Positions 8,474-17,545 of a stretch of DNA of 64,000 nucleotides are shown here, piece by piece. The stretch's first letter is position 1. Every line of letters starts with the position of its first letter. The notes below the pieces were generated by a model. That model was not told the DNA's origin, searched no databases, and saw only the letters and a program-made list of their open reading frames with translations. The position numbers were made by a program, and so were the translations under genes. Source of the DNA: Streptomyces mangrovisoli (GTDB lineage: Bacteria > Actinomycetota > Actinomycetes > Streptomycetales > Streptomycetaceae); NCBI RefSeq assembly GCF_000974985.2, contig NZ_LAVA02000047.1, positions 16,110-80,109 of the forward strand, in the 5' to 3' direction.

Positions 8474-9676
8474 TCACTCCCCGACCAGCGCGTCGACGAA
8501 CGCCTCCGGCTCGAACGGCGCCAGATCGTCCGCCCCCTCGCCGAGGCCGACCAGCTTGACCGGCACGCCCAGCTCGCGCTGGACGGCGATCACGATGCCG
8601 CCCTTGGCCGTGCCGTCGAGCTTGGTCAGCACGATGCCGGTGATGTCGACGACCTCGGCGAAGACGCGGGCCTGCACCAGCCCGTTCTGTCCGGTGGTGG
8701 CGTCGAGCACGAGCAGGATCTCGTCCAGCGGCGCGTGCTTCTCCACGACCCGCTTGACCTTGCCCAGCTCGTCCATGAGGCCGGTCTTGGTGTGCAGCCG
8801 GCCCGCGGTGTCGATGAGGACCACGTCGGCCCCCATCTCCTTGCCCTCCTTCACCGCGTCGAAGGCGACGGAGGCGGGGTCGCCGCCCTCGGGCCCGCGC
8901 ACGGTGTGGGCGCCGACCCGCTCGCCCCAGGTCTGGAGCTGGTCGGCGGCGGCGGCACGGAAGGTGTCCGCGGCGCCGAGGACGACGGAGCGGCCGTCGG
9001 CGACCAGCACCCGGGCGAGCTTGCCGGTGGTGGTGGTCTTGCCGGTGCCGTTGACCCCGACGACCATCACGATGCCGGGCTTGCGGTCGTCGGGCTCGGT
9101 CTTCACGGAGCGGTCGAAGTCGGTGCCGACGAGCTTGAGCAGCTCCGCGCGCAGCAGGGCGCGCAGCTCGTCGGGGGTGCGGGTGCCGAGCACCTTGACC
9201 CGCTCGCGCAGCCCCTCGACCAGCTCCTGGGTGGGCATGACGCCCACGTCGGCGGTGAGGAGGGTGTCCTCGATCTCCTCCCAGGTGTCGTCGTCGAGAT
9301 GCTCGCGGGACAGCAGGGTCAAAAGGCCCTTGCCGAGCGCGTTCTGCGAGCGGGACAGCCGGGTGCGCAGCCGCACCAGCCGGCCCGCGGTGGGCTCGGG
9401 GACCTCGATCTCGGGGACCTCGAGGGCGGGCGGCTCCTCGACGGCCACGGGGCCGGCGGGGCCGGGGAGGTCGACCTCCTCTATGGTCCGGCGCGGTTCG
9501 TCGCGCGGCGTCTCGGCCTCGTCGCCGACATGCGGCTCGGCCGGTGGGGCCGTGATGTCGGGCGCCTGCGGGGGTGGCGGGGGCAGCGCCTTCTTGCGGC
9601 GGCTGCCGACCACGAGCCCGCCGAGCACGCCGATCACGACCACGGCGATGACTACAGCAAGGATGACGGTTTCCAT
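8474..9676 (-). CDS. ftsY: Signal recognition particle receptor FtsY
   Basis: SRP receptor GTPase that docks with Ffh at the membrane during co-translational targeting. 400 residues from the ATG at 9676 (METVILAVVIAVVVIGVLGG). Residues about 4-24 form a hydrophobic membrane anchor, usual in actinobacterial FtsY. An acidic, proline-rich linker (about 30-90) follows, then the NG domain. GTPase motifs are GVNGTGKTTTTGKLA (about 206), DTAGRLHT (about 286) and TKLDGTAKGG (about 356). The frame is open 19 codons further upstream, but the hydrophobic start and the family fix this ATG. It is a single-gene unit with a strong hairpin terminator downstream. Confidence 0.96.
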   Translation of the reverse strand: METVILAVVIAVVVIGVLGGLVVGSRRKKALPPPPPQAPDITAPPAEPHVGDEAETPRDEPRRTIEEVDLPGPAGPVAVEEPPALEVPEIEVPEPTAGRLVRLRTRLSRSQNALGKGLLTLLSREHLDDDTWEEIEDTLLTADVGVMPTQELVEGLRERVKVLGTRTPDELRALLRAELLKLVGTDFDRSVKTEPDDRKPGIVMVVGVNGTGKTTTTGKLARVLVADGRSVVLGAADTFRAAAADQLQTWGERVGAHTVRGPEGGDPASVAFDAVKEGKEMGADVVLIDTAGRLHTKTGLMDELGKVKRVVEKHAPLDEILLVLDATTGQNGLVQARVFAEVVDITGIVLTKLDGTAKGGIVIAVQRELGVPVKLVGLGEGADDLAPFEPEAFVDALVGE

Positions 9677-9820
9677 AACCCGACCAGTATCGGTCATGGG
9701 CCCTTGCGACACCGCTATGGCTGTCTGACACACCGTCAGCTAACGTCCCTCCCGCACAGCCACCCGGCGTCCGCGCGTGCCCCCGGGGATCGCGCGGGGA
9801 AGCGGAAAGGGGACGCGCCC

Positions 9821-10792
9821 ATGCCCGTCACGGTCGTACGGCTCAACCTCGTCGAACCCGGCGCCGGCCGCGCCTCCCTCTCGGCCCGCTACCGGGCCGC
9901 TCTGGAGATGGCGGCGTACGCCGACGAGCACGGGATCACCACGGTCCAGACCGAGGAGCACCACGGGGTGGCCGACAACTGGCTGCCGTCGCCGTTCGTC
10001 TTCGCGGGCGCGGTCTTCGGCGCGACCCGGCGGATCGCGGTCACGGTCTCGGCGGTGATCGGCCCGCTGCACGACCCGCTGCGGCTGGCGGAGGAGGTCG
10101 CGGTGCTCGACCTGCTGAGCGGGGGCCGGCTGGTGACGGTCGCGGGCATCGGCTACCGGCCGGAGGAGTACGCGCTGTTCGACGTGGAGTGGAAGCGGCG
10201 CGGCCGGCTCCAGGACGAGCTGCTGGAGACGGTGCTGAAGGCGTGGACGGGCGAAGAGTTCACGTACCGGGGCCGCAGGGTGCTGATCACCCCGCGCCCG
10301 TTCACCGAGCCGCACCCGCTGCTGCTGGTGGGCGGGTCCTCGAAGGCCGCCGCCCGCCGGGCCGCCCGCCTCGGTCTGCCGTTCTTCCCGAGCGCCCACC
10401 TGCCCGAGCTGGAGGCGTACTACAAGGAGCAGCTCCTGGAGCACGGCACCGAGGGCTGGACGATGATGCCGGCCGCGGAGACCCCGCTGCTGAACGTGGC
10501 CGAGGACCCCGATCTGGTGTGGGAGCGGTACGGCGGGCATCTGCTGCACGAGGCGCGCACGTACGCGGCCTGGCAGTCCGGCGGCATCCACTCGGCGGTG
10601 CGGTCGGCCGCGACGACCGTGGCGGAGCTGCGCGAGGAGGGCGTGTACCGGGTGCTCACCCCCGACGAGTGCGTGGCGCTCGGCCACGACAGCTATGTGC
10701 TGCACCCGCTGGCGGGCGGGATGCCGGTGGCGGAGGGATGGCGCAGTCTGCGGCTGTTCGCCGAGGAGGTGCTGCCCCGGCTCGGCGACTGA
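9821..10792 (+). CDS. Luciferase-like flavin-dependent oxidoreductase
   Basis: 323 residues, a TIM-barrel protein of the bacterial luciferase-like monooxygenase family (F420- or FMN-dependent; the cofactor cannot be told here). Typical features are an early AAYADEHGITTVQTEEHH, the segment LAEEVAVLDLLSGGRLVTVAGIGY, and PLLLVGGSSKAAARRAARLG, the usual cofactor-phosphate region. The ATG at 9821 follows GGAAAGGGGACGCGCCC, a good ribosome site. It is divergent from ftsY and convergent with glcP. The substrate is unknown. The protein resembles group members from Streptomyces core genomes, so recent transfer is not suggested. Confidence 0.85.
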   Translation: MPVTVVRLNLVEPGAGRASLSARYRAALEMAAYADEHGITTVQTEEHHGVADNWLPSPFVFAGAVFGATRRIAVTVSAVIGPLHDPLRLAEEVAVLDLLSGGRLVTVAGIGYRPEEYALFDVEWKRRGRLQDELLETVLKAWTGEEFTYRGRRVLITPRPFTEPHPLLLVGGSSKAAARRAARLGLPFFPSAHLPELEAYYKEQLLEHGTEGWTMMPAAETPLLNVAEDPDLVWERYGGHLLHEARTYAAWQSGGIHSAVRSAATTVAELREEGVYRVLTPDECVALGHDSYVLHPLAGGMPVAEGWRSLRLFAEEVLPRLGD

Positions 10793-10860
10793 GCCGACTC
10801 GGGGATCGCGCCGGCTCGGGGATCGAGCCGGCTCAGGGATCGCGTCGGCTCGGGGACCGG
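10793..10860. repeat. Four tandem 17-bp repeats
   Basis: Four consecutive 17-bp units of type GCCGGCTCGGGGATCGC (10793-10809, 10810-10826, 10827-10843, 10844-10860), each differing from the next at a few positions. They start immediately after the oxidoreductase stop and fill most of the gap to the convergent glcP gene. No terminator-like structure is obvious. Confidence 0.85.
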
Positions 10861-10911
10861 CCGTCGGCCGCGGCGGTGGCGTGGTCGCCCGCCGCCGCGG
10901 CCGGAAGGCGG

Positions 10912-12330
10912 TCAGCCCATCTCCTCCAACGCCTTGCCCTTCGTCTCCTTCACGAACTTCAGGACGAACGGGATGGAGAGCGCGGCGAAGAACGTGTAGA
11001 TCATGTACGTGCCGGAGAGGTTCCAGTCGGCCAGCGACGGGAAGCTCGCGGTGATGGCCCAGTTGGCGATCCACTGCGCGGAGGCGGCGACGCCGAGGGC
11101 GGCGGCACGGATCCGGTTGGGGAACATCTCGCCGAGGAAGACCCAGACCACGACGCCCCAGGACAGGGCGAAGAAGAGGACGAAGACGTGGGCGGCGATC
11201 AGGGCGACCCAGCCCTGGGTGGCCGGCAGCTTGCCGTCGACGAGGTCGTAGGAGAAGGCCCATGCCTCCAGGCCGAGGCCGATGACCATGCCGACGGAGC
11301 CGATGAGCGCGAGCGGCTTGCGGCCGATCCGGTCCACGAAGATCATCGCGATCACGGTGCCGATGATGTTGATGATCGACGTGGTGAACGAGTAGAAGAA
11401 CGAGTCCGTGGGGTCGACGCCGACCGACTGCCACAGCGTCGAGGAGTAGTAGAACGCGACGTTGATGCCGACGAACTGCTGGAACACCGACAGGCCGATG
11501 CCGATCCAGACGATCCGCAGGAAGTAGACCTTCCCGCCGAGCAGGTCCCTGAAGGTCGACTTGTGCTCGCGCTTCATGGCGCGCTCGATCTCGGCGACGC
11601 GGGCGTCCAGGTCGACCTCGTCGCCCTCGACCTCCTTGAGCACCTCACGGGCGCGGTCCCTGCGGCCCACCTCGAGGAGGAAGCGCGGGGACTCGGGGAT
11701 GACGAAGGAGAGCAGGCCGTACAGCACGGCCGGGATGACCATGACGCCGAGCATGACCTGCCAGGCCTCCACGCCCAGCAGCTTGCCCCGCTGGTCGCCG
11801 CCCGCGGCGTTCAGGATGGCGTAGTTGACCAGCTGCGAGATGGCGATGCCGACGACGATCGCGGCCTGCTGGAACGAGCCGAGCCGTCCGCGGTACGCGG
11901 GCGGGGAGACCTCCGCGATGTAGGCGGGGCCGATGACGGAGGCCATGCCGATCGCGAAGCCGCCGATGATGCGCCAGAAGGCGAGGTCCCACAGGGCGAA
12001 CGGCAGGGCCGAGCCGACGGCGCTGATGGTGAAGAGGACCGAGGCGATCTGCATGCACCGGATACGGCCGATCCGGTCGGCGATGCGGCCCGCGGTGGCG
12101 GCGCCGATCGCGCAGCCGATCAGGGCGATGGCGATGACCTGGGCGAGAGCCGCGGAGCCGATGTCGTAGCGGTCCCGGATGGCCTCGACCGCGCCGTTGA
12201 TCACGGCACTGTCGTAGCCGAACAGGAATCCTCCCATCGCGGCCGCTGCCGCGATGAAGATGACATGCGCGAGATGTTCGGGGTGGGCCGGACTGCCTCC
12301 CGGCTTGGCCGCCTGCGCTGCACTGGTCAC
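10912..12330 (-). CDS. glcP: Glucose permease GlcP (MFS sugar porter)
   Basis: Proton-coupled sugar transporter of the major facilitator superfamily, 472 residues, closely resembling Streptomyces GlcP, the main glucose uptake system. About 12 hydrophobic segments. Sugar-porter motifs: FLFGYDSAVINGA near the N-terminus, GRIADRIGRIRC, PESPRFLLEVGRR, QQFVGINVAFYYS and DRIGRKPLALIG. I chose the GTG at 12330 (VTSAAQAAKPGG) because AGGAG lies six bases before it; a TTG at 12336 touches the ribosome site. The gene stands alone. A 37-bp inverted repeat 63-99 bp upstream may bind a regulator. In Streptomyces, GlcP is induced by glucose and is linked to carbon repression. Confidence 0.94.
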   Translation of the reverse strand: MTSAAQAAKPGGSPAHPEHLAHVIFIAAAAAMGGFLFGYDSAVINGAVEAIRDRYDIGSAALAQVIAIALIGCAIGAATAGRIADRIGRIRCMQIASVLFTISAVGSALPFALWDLAFWRIIGGFAIGMASVIGPAYIAEVSPPAYRGRLGSFQQAAIVVGIAISQLVNYAILNAAGGDQRGKLLGVEAWQVMLGVMVIPAVLYGLLSFVIPESPRFLLEVGRRDRAREVLKEVEGDEVDLDARVAEIERAMKREHKSTFRDLLGGKVYFLRIVWIGIGLSVFQQFVGINVAFYYSSTLWQSVGVDPTDSFFYSFTTSIINIIGTVIAMIFVDRIGRKPLALIGSVGMVIGLGLEAWAFSYDLVDGKLPATQGWVALIAAHVFVLFFALSWGVVVWVFLGEMFPNRIRAAALGVAASAQWIANWAITASFPSLADWNLSGTYMIYTFFAALSIPFVLKFVKETKGKALEEMG

Positions 12331-12392
12331 GTTCAACTCCTAGGGGCGCCGGCAACGTCGCCGACGCGAGTGGCCTCCAGATAGTTGCTACC

Positions 12393-12429
12393 TGAAGGCA
12401 AAACCGACGGTGATGAGCGTATGCCTTCA
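12393..12429. promoter_or_regulatory. Inverted repeat upstream of glcP
   Basis: Perfect arms TGAAGGCA (12393-12400) and TGCCTTCA (12422-12429), 29 bp apart start to start. They lie 63-99 bp upstream of the glcP start. The rest of the glcP-smc gap (12331-12535) shows nothing else that I recognise. Confidence 0.45.
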
Positions 12430-12535
12430 AGTCTCAAAAACAAACATGGACAGATGTGAACCTCCCACGAAGGAACACGCCACCCTTGTTCACCTCTTGA
12501 ACACAAGAGGTCTGGCTCCTGAGTCGGGTACCCCG

Positions 12536-15500
12536 TCAGCGCAGACGCTGACTGATGACCTTCGACACACCGTCACCCTGCATCGAGACGCCGTAGAGCG
12601 CATCCGCAACTTCCATCGTTCGCTTCTGGTGCGTGATCACGATGAGCTGCGAGGCCTCCTGGAGCTCCTGCATGATGCGGATGAGGCGCTGGAGGTTGGT
12701 GTCGTCGAGGGCGGCCTCGACCTCGTCCATGACGTAGAACGGGCTCGGCCGCGCCTTGAAGATCGACACGAGCAGCGCGACGGCGGTCAGCGACCGCTCG
12801 CCGCCGGAGAGCAGGCTCAGCCGCTTGACCTTCTTGCCCGGCGGCCGGGCCTCGACGTCCACGCCGGTGGTGAGCATGTTGTCGGGGTCGGTCAGGATCA
12901 GCCGGCCCTCGCCCCCGGGGAACAGGCGGCTGAAGACGCCCTCGAACTCCCGGGCGGTGTCCCGGTAGGCCTCGGTGAAGACCTGCTCGACCCGCTCGTC
13001 GACCTCCTTGACCACCTGGAGCAGGTCGGCGCGGGTCTTCTTCAGGTCCTCCAGCTGCTCGCTGAGGAACTTGTGCCGTTCCTCCAGGGCGGCGAACTCC
13101 TCCAGCGCGAGCGGGTTGACCTTGCCCAGCTGCTGGTACGCCCGCTCGGCGGCCCGCAGCCGCTTCTCCTGCTCGCCCCGGACGAACCGCCGGGGCTGGT
13201 TGCGCGGGTGCTCCGGGTCCTCGGGCAGTTCCTCGCCCTCGGCGGGCGGCGACGGCGGCACGAGCTGGTGGGGGCCGTACTCCGAGACCAGGCCGGCCGG
13301 CTCGACGCCCAGCTCCTCCAGCGCCTTGGTCTCCAGCTGCTCGATCCGCATCCGCTTCTCGGCGCCGAGGACCTCGCCGCGGTGCACGGAGTCGGTGAGC
13401 TTGTCGAGCTCCGCCTTGAGGTCGCGGCCCGCGGTACGGGCCGCGGTCAGCTCCTGCTCCCGGCGCGCCTTCGCCGTCTCGGCCGCGGCGCGCTCGGCCT
13501 CCGCCCGGGTCAGGGACACCTCTACGTGCGCCAGCAGCTGGCGGGTGCCCGAGGCGACGGCCTGGGCGACGGCGGCCTCGTGGCGCAGCCGCGCCCTGCG
13601 CTGCTCGGCGCGGGCGCGGGCCTCGCGTTCGGCGCGGGCGGCGCGGTCGAGGGAGTCGGCGCGTCCGGCGAGGCCCTTGACCCGCTCCTCGTGCGTACGC
13701 ACCTGGAGCCGGGCCTCCATCTCGGTCTGGCGCGCGTTGGCGCCGTCGGCCGCCAGGCGGTCGCGGACCGAGGTGTCGGGCTCCTCCTCGACGGGCGTCT
13801 CCTCGGCGACGGCGAGCCGCTCGGCGAGGATCTCGGCGTCCTCCAGGGCCTTGTCGAGGGCGTCCTGGGCGCGGGCCGCCGCGGCGGTGGAGCGCTCGGC
13901 CTCGCCCGCGGCGCCGCGCGCCTGGCCGGCGAGACGGCCCAGCTGCTGGGCCACGGCCGACTTCTCGCGGTCGGCGGCGCGGCGGCGTTCGCCGGCCTCC
14001 TCGACGAGTGCGGCGCAGGCGGTACGCCGTTCGGCTGCCTGCTCCTGCGCGGCGGCGAGCTCGGCGCAGCGCACGGCGAGCTCCTCCAGCTCGGCGGCGG
14101 CCTCGTCGACGGAGGCCTGCACCTCCAGCAGGCTGGGCGCGCCGGCGGAGCCGCCGTGCGCGAAGTGCGCTCCGAGCAGGTCGCCTTCGGCGGTGACCGC
14201 GGTGAGGGTGGGGTGGGCGTAGACGAGGTCCTCGGCGTCCTCGAGGGTGTCGACGACGACGATTCCCTGCAGGAGGCTTCGGACGGCGGGCATGAGGTCG
14301 GCGGGGCCGCGCACCAAGTCCCCTGCGGGGGTGCCTGCGGCCGGCCGGGGGGCGGGTACGTGGAGGGGTGCGGGTGCGTCGTGGCTTGTCGCGCCGTTCC
14401 CCGCGCCCCTGTCGGGCGCCTCCGCCGCGTTGATCCCTGCGGGTGCGTCGTGGTTGCTCGCGCAGTTCCCCGCGCCCCTTTCAGGGGCCCGGTCGCCGTC
14501 GGTGTGTGCGGGTGCGTCGTGGTGGGGCGCGCCGTTCCCCGCGTCCCCGTGCGGGGGCTCCGTGGGGTCTGTTGTCAGGAGGAGGGAGGCTCGGCCCGCG
14601 TCTTGTTTGCGGAGGAGGCGGATGGCTTCCGCTGCCGTGGCGGGGGTGGTGACCGCGACGGCGTCCGCCGCCGCGCCGAAGGCCGCCGCCAGGGCGGTCT
14701 CGTGGCCGGGGGCCACCGTCAGCAGTTCCGCCGCCGGACCCAGGACGCCGCCGAGCCGGTCCCGGGCCGCGAGCAGCACTCCGGTGCCGTCCTTGCGGCG
14801 CAGGCCGAGCGCCAGCGCCTCGTGGCGCGCGCGGGTCGCGGCGCGGCTGCGTTCCGCCGCGCCGGCCGCCTCACGGGCGGCGGTGAGGGCGGACTCGGCC
14901 TCCGCCAGCCGCCGCTTCCCCTCCTCGTGCCGTACGGCGAGCTCCGCGTCGTCGGCGTCGAGGCCGTCGACCTCGGCCTTGAGCGCCTCGTACTCCTCCT
15001 GGGCGGCGACGGCACGTTCCTGCGCCTCGTCGCGGGCGAGGGCCAGCCGGTCGATCTCGGCCTGGGCGGCGGCCGCGCGCGAACGGGCCGCGCCGACCTG
15101 CCCGTTCAGCCGGGCGAGGCCCTCGCGGCGGTCGGCGATGGCACGGGCGACGTCCTTCAGGCGCCGTTCCTCGACGGTGAGTTCACGCTCCAGGTCGGCG
15201 CGGTGGGCGACGGTGTCGTCGAGGGCGTGCTGCGCGGCCTCCAGGGCCGCCTCGAGTTCCGCCTCCTGCTCGCGGATGCGGGCGGCCTCGCGCTCCATGT
15301 CCTCCGGGTCGCGGCCGCGCCGCTCCTCGGGGGGCGCGGAGGTGGCGCTCTTCACCCGGGCGTCGGCCAGCGAGATGGTGCCGCGGACACGTTCGGCCAG
15401 CTGGGAGAGGTCGTACCAGGTCTGCTGGGCGCGCTGGAGGCGCGGGCTGAGCCGGCGGACCTCGTCCTCCAGGAGGGCCTCGCGCTGGAGCGCCTTGCGC

Positions 15501-16285
15501 AGCTCCTGCTCGGCGCTCTCCTTGCGTTCCTTGAGCGCGGCCTCGTCGGCGACCTCGGCGTTCAGCGCCTCGCGCAGCCGCACCAGGTCGTCGGCGAGCA
15601 GGCGCAGCCGGGCATCGCGCAGGTCGGCCTGGATGACGGCGGCGCGCCGGGCCACCGCGGCCTGCCGGCCCAGCGGCTTGAGCTGGCGGCGCAGTTCGTC
15701 GGTGAGGTCCTGCACGCGGGCGAGGTTGGCCTGCATCGCGTCCAGCTTCCGCAGCGCCTTCTCCTTGCGCTTGCGGTGCTTGAGGACGCCGGCGGCCTCC
15801 TCGATGAAGGCGCGGCGGCCCATCGGGTCGGCGTGCAGGACGGAGTCGAGCTGGCCCTGGCCGACGATGACGTGCATCTCACGGCCGATGCCGGAGTCGG
15901 AGAGGAGGTCCTGGATGTCGAGCAGGCGGCAGGTGTCGCCGTTGATCTGGTACTCGCTGCCGCCGTTGCGGAACATGATCCGCGTGATGGTGACCTCGGC
16001 GTACTCGATGGGCAGGGCCCCGTCGGAGTTGTCGATGGTCAGGGACACCTCGGCCCGGCCCAGCGGCGGGCGGCCGGTGGTGCCGGCGAAGATGACGTCC
16101 TCCATCTTGCCGCCGCGCAGCGACTTGGCGCCCTGTTCGCCCATGACCCAGCTGAGCGCGTCCACGACATTGGACTTGCCCGAGCCGTTGGGCCCGACGA
16201 CACACGTGATGCCCGGCTCGAACCGGAGTGTGGTCGCCGAGGCGAACGACTTGAACCCGCGGAGGGTCAGGGCCTTGAGGTGCAC
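12536..16285 (-). CDS. smc: Chromosome partition protein SMC with a repeat-derived hinge insertion
   Basis: ATPase of the SMC-ScpAB condensin, which compacts and segregates chromosomes. 1249 residues from the GTG at 16285 (VHLKALTLRGFKSFASATTL), somewhat longer than the roughly 1190 usual in the family. Walker A GPNGSGKSN is at about 33-41, and the C-terminal signature LSGGERSLTA precedes the Walker B region FYVMDEVEAALDD. Long coiled coils rich in E, A and R flank the hinge (about 510-720). Residues about 570-639 are three tandem 23-residue repeats of type PERGAGNCASNHDAPA, produced by three in-frame 69-bp copies of the interspersed repeat. The frame is open upstream, but family alignment sets this start. 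A hairpin at 16402 separates it from the small gene upstream. Confidence 0.96.
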   Translation of the reverse strand: MHLKALTLRGFKSFASATTLRFEPGITCVVGPNGSGKSNVVDALSWVMGEQGAKSLRGGKMEDVIFAGTTGRPPLGRAEVSLTIDNSDGALPIEYAEVTITRIMFRNGGSEYQINGDTCRLLDIQDLLSDSGIGREMHVIVGQGQLDSVLHADPMGRRAFIEEAAGVLKHRKRKEKALRKLDAMQANLARVQDLTDELRRQLKPLGRQAAVARRAAVIQADLRDARLRLLADDLVRLREALNAEVADEAALKERKESAEQELRKALQREALLEDEVRRLSPRLQRAQQTWYDLSQLAERVRGTISLADARVKSATSAPPEERRGRDPEDMEREAARIREQEAELEAALEAAQHALDDTVAHRADLERELTVEERRLKDVARAIADRREGLARLNGQVGAARSRAAAAQAEIDRLALARDEAQERAVAAQEEYEALKAEVDGLDADDAELAVRHEEGKRRLAEAESALTAAREAAGAAERSRAATRARHEALALGLRRKDGTGVLLAARDRLGGVLGPAAELLTVAPGHETALAAAFGAAADAVAVTTPATAAEAIRLLRKQDAGRASLLLTTDPTEPPHGDAGNGAPHHDAPAHTDGDRAPERGAGNCASNHDAPAGINAAEAPDRGAGNGATSHDAPAPLHVPAPRPAAGTPAGDLVRGPADLMPAVRSLLQGIVVVDTLEDAEDLVYAHPTLTAVTAEGDLLGAHFAHGGSAGAPSLLEVQASVDEAAAELEELAVRCAELAAAQEQAAERRTACAALVEEAGERRRAADREKSAVAQQLGRLAGQARGAAGEAERSTAAAARAQDALDKALEDAEILAERLAVAEETPVEEEPDTSVRDRLAADGANARQTEMEARLQVRTHEERVKGLAGRADSLDRAARAEREARARAEQRRARLRHEAAVAQAVASGTRQLLAHVEVSLTRAEAERAAAETAKARREQELTAARTAGRDLKAELDKLTDSVHRGEVLGAEKRMRIEQLETKALEELGVEPAGLVSEYGPHQLVPPSPPAEGEELPEDPEHPRNQPRRFVRGEQEKRLRAAERAYQQLGKVNPLALEEFAALEERHKFLSEQLEDLKKTRADLLQVVKEVDERVEQVFTEAYRDTAREFEGVFSRLFPGGEGRLILTDPDNMLTTGVDVEARPPGKKVKRLSLLSGGERSLTAVALLVSIFKARPSPFYVMDEVEAALDDTNLQRLIRIMQELQEASQLIVITHQKRTMEVADALYGVSMQGDGVSKVISQRLR
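14371..14577. repeat. Three in-frame 69-bp repeats inside smc
   Basis: Units at 14371-14439, 14440-14508 and 14509-14577, each starting CGGGTGCGTCGTGG and containing CGTTCCCCGCG or CAGTTCCCCGCG. Each is a copy of the intergenic GC-rich element seen elsewhere in the window, in the reverse orientation. The exact 69-bp (23-codon) period keeps smc open. They encode residues about 570-639 of SMC. Confidence 0.9.
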
Positions 16286-16401
16286 GCCGCTGGACTCTAC
16301 CTTCCGCCCGTGTCCCACTCCATGAACCCGCGGTTTCACCGCTGAACATGCAGGGCACACCAAACGTTGAAGAGGGTGAAAGGACTGCGGGGGAAAGAAA
16401 G

Positions 16402-16423
16402 AAGGGACGCCGAAGCGTCCCTT
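16402..16423 (-). terminator. Terminator hairpin between small coiled-coil gene and smc
   Basis: Arms AAGGGACGC (16402-16410) and GCGTCCCTT (16415-16423) with a 4-base CGAA loop. On the minus strand it is followed by a CTTTCTTTC tract, fitting a Rho-independent terminator for the gene at 16497-16709. Confidence 0.75.
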
Positions 16424-16496
16424 GCAACTCTGACAACTGAGCGGTTGACACGGGCAGCCCAACCGCTGCGGATGCTGTCGTGGAGCGATGCAGCGA

Positions 16497-16709
16497 TCAG
16501 GTGAGCGCAGGCTCCGCCTGGTGTGCGTCGATGCTCTCCATGCTCTCCATGATCCTGTCGTGAGAAGCGGCAGCCGTCAGTGCGTCGTTCTCCGCCTGGA
16601 TCCGGCCGAGCTCGGATTCCAGGTCCTGGACGCGCTGCTGGAGCCGTCGCATCTCGGCGAGGAGTCGAGGGTCGGAGCCGCCGACGTAACCGAGAAGCGC
16701 CTTTGCCAT
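16497..16709 (-). CDS. Small coiled-coil protein, function unknown
   Basis: 70 residues from the ATG at 16709: MAKALLGYVGGSDPRLLAEM and then a heptad-like segment RRLQQRVQDLESELGRIQAE (about residues 21-40) that should form a coiled coil. The C-terminus is MESMESIDAHQAEPALT. It lies upstream of smc on the same strand with a terminator between them, so it has its own transcript. Short proteins of this type are conserved next to smc in Streptomyces; I know no assigned function. Its promoter should lie in 16710-17089, an otherwise gene-free stretch in which I see no clear element. Confidence 0.75.
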   Translation of the reverse strand: MAKALLGYVGGSDPRLLAEMRRLQQRVQDLESELGRIQAENDALTAAASHDRIMESMESIDAHQAEPALT

Positions 16710-17089
16710 GATGGATGGTCCTCCACACTGAGTGACCGACCGAAGCGGTGTGGGTCGTGAGGGATTCGCACCCGTGGTGCTTGACACACTCGAGTGTTGC
16801 TCTGCCGTTCCTACATGCCAAACAGCTAAGGTGCGCGGGGCTTTCAGCGTCTCACCAAAAAGTTTGACGGTCAACACGATCACACCCCGTATTCGTGGCA
16901 ACCCGGTGGAGCGCGGCCGGACGGCGGCGGCGCTGCGACGGACGCGGGGCCTTCGGGGCGTTGCGATCAACGTTACCTGCGGAGCCTGCCACGACGGGCC
17001 GTTCTTGGCAACCACCTGCTTGTTTCTGCTTCGGGCACCTGCCGGTGGCATCTCCCTCCGCATCCGCCGGCCGACGGAACGCAACCCCG

Positions 17090-17371
17090 TCAGCGGATCG
17101 CGAAGCCGTCGTACCCCCCGCGGGGTGTGTCCCAGATCTCGGTGACACCGACCACCCGTCCGGGCGTGTCGCCGTCCCGGAGCCAGTCGAGCAGCCCCTC
17201 GCAGTCACTGCGCGTGCCCTCGGCGACGACCTGGACCCTGCCGTCCGCCAAATTGAGAGCAAAGCCACTCAGGCCGCCGATCTCCAGCGCCTTCGCGCGC
17301 GTGAACCAGCGGAAACCCACACCTTGGACGCGCCCGCGCACCCAGGCGACCAGTCGTACATCGTCGCTCAT
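17090..17371 (-). CDS. acyP: Acylphosphatase
   Basis: Small enzyme that hydrolyses carboxyl-phosphate bonds of acylphosphates. 93 residues, the normal family size. Both catalytic residues are present: Arg21 in GRVQGVGFRWF and Asn40 in GFALNLADGRV. The ATG at 17371 gives MSDDVRLVAWVRGRVQG. It is monocistronic and divergent from the CAP protein gene. The physiological substrate of bacterial acylphosphatases is unclear. Confidence 0.95.
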   Translation of the reverse strand: MSDDVRLVAWVRGRVQGVGFRWFTRAKALEIGGLSGFALNLADGRVQVVAEGTRSDCEGLLDWLRDGDTPGRVVGVTEIWDTPRGGYDGFAIR

Positions 17372-17545
17372 GAAAGCAACCTAACGGGCGAATGTCTCTC
17401 GGGGCACTTCCATCCCTTGCGTCATGCGGTACCGTCCCCACCCAGTGAATCTCATATGAAACTCACTCGATCGTGTGAGTCGCCTTGCATCGCAAGATCG
17501 TATGAGTACCGGGGTGGACAGCAAGGGACGAGGAAGGCCAGGACT

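Noticed and set aside
10793..10860. Possible iteron origin from four 17-bp repeats
   Set aside because: No replication gene, not AT-rich, and the window is core chromosome.
12410..16345. A 1311-codon plus-strand open frame opposite smc
   Set aside because: Shadow of smc caused by high-GC codon bias; the minus-strand frame has clear SMC motifs.
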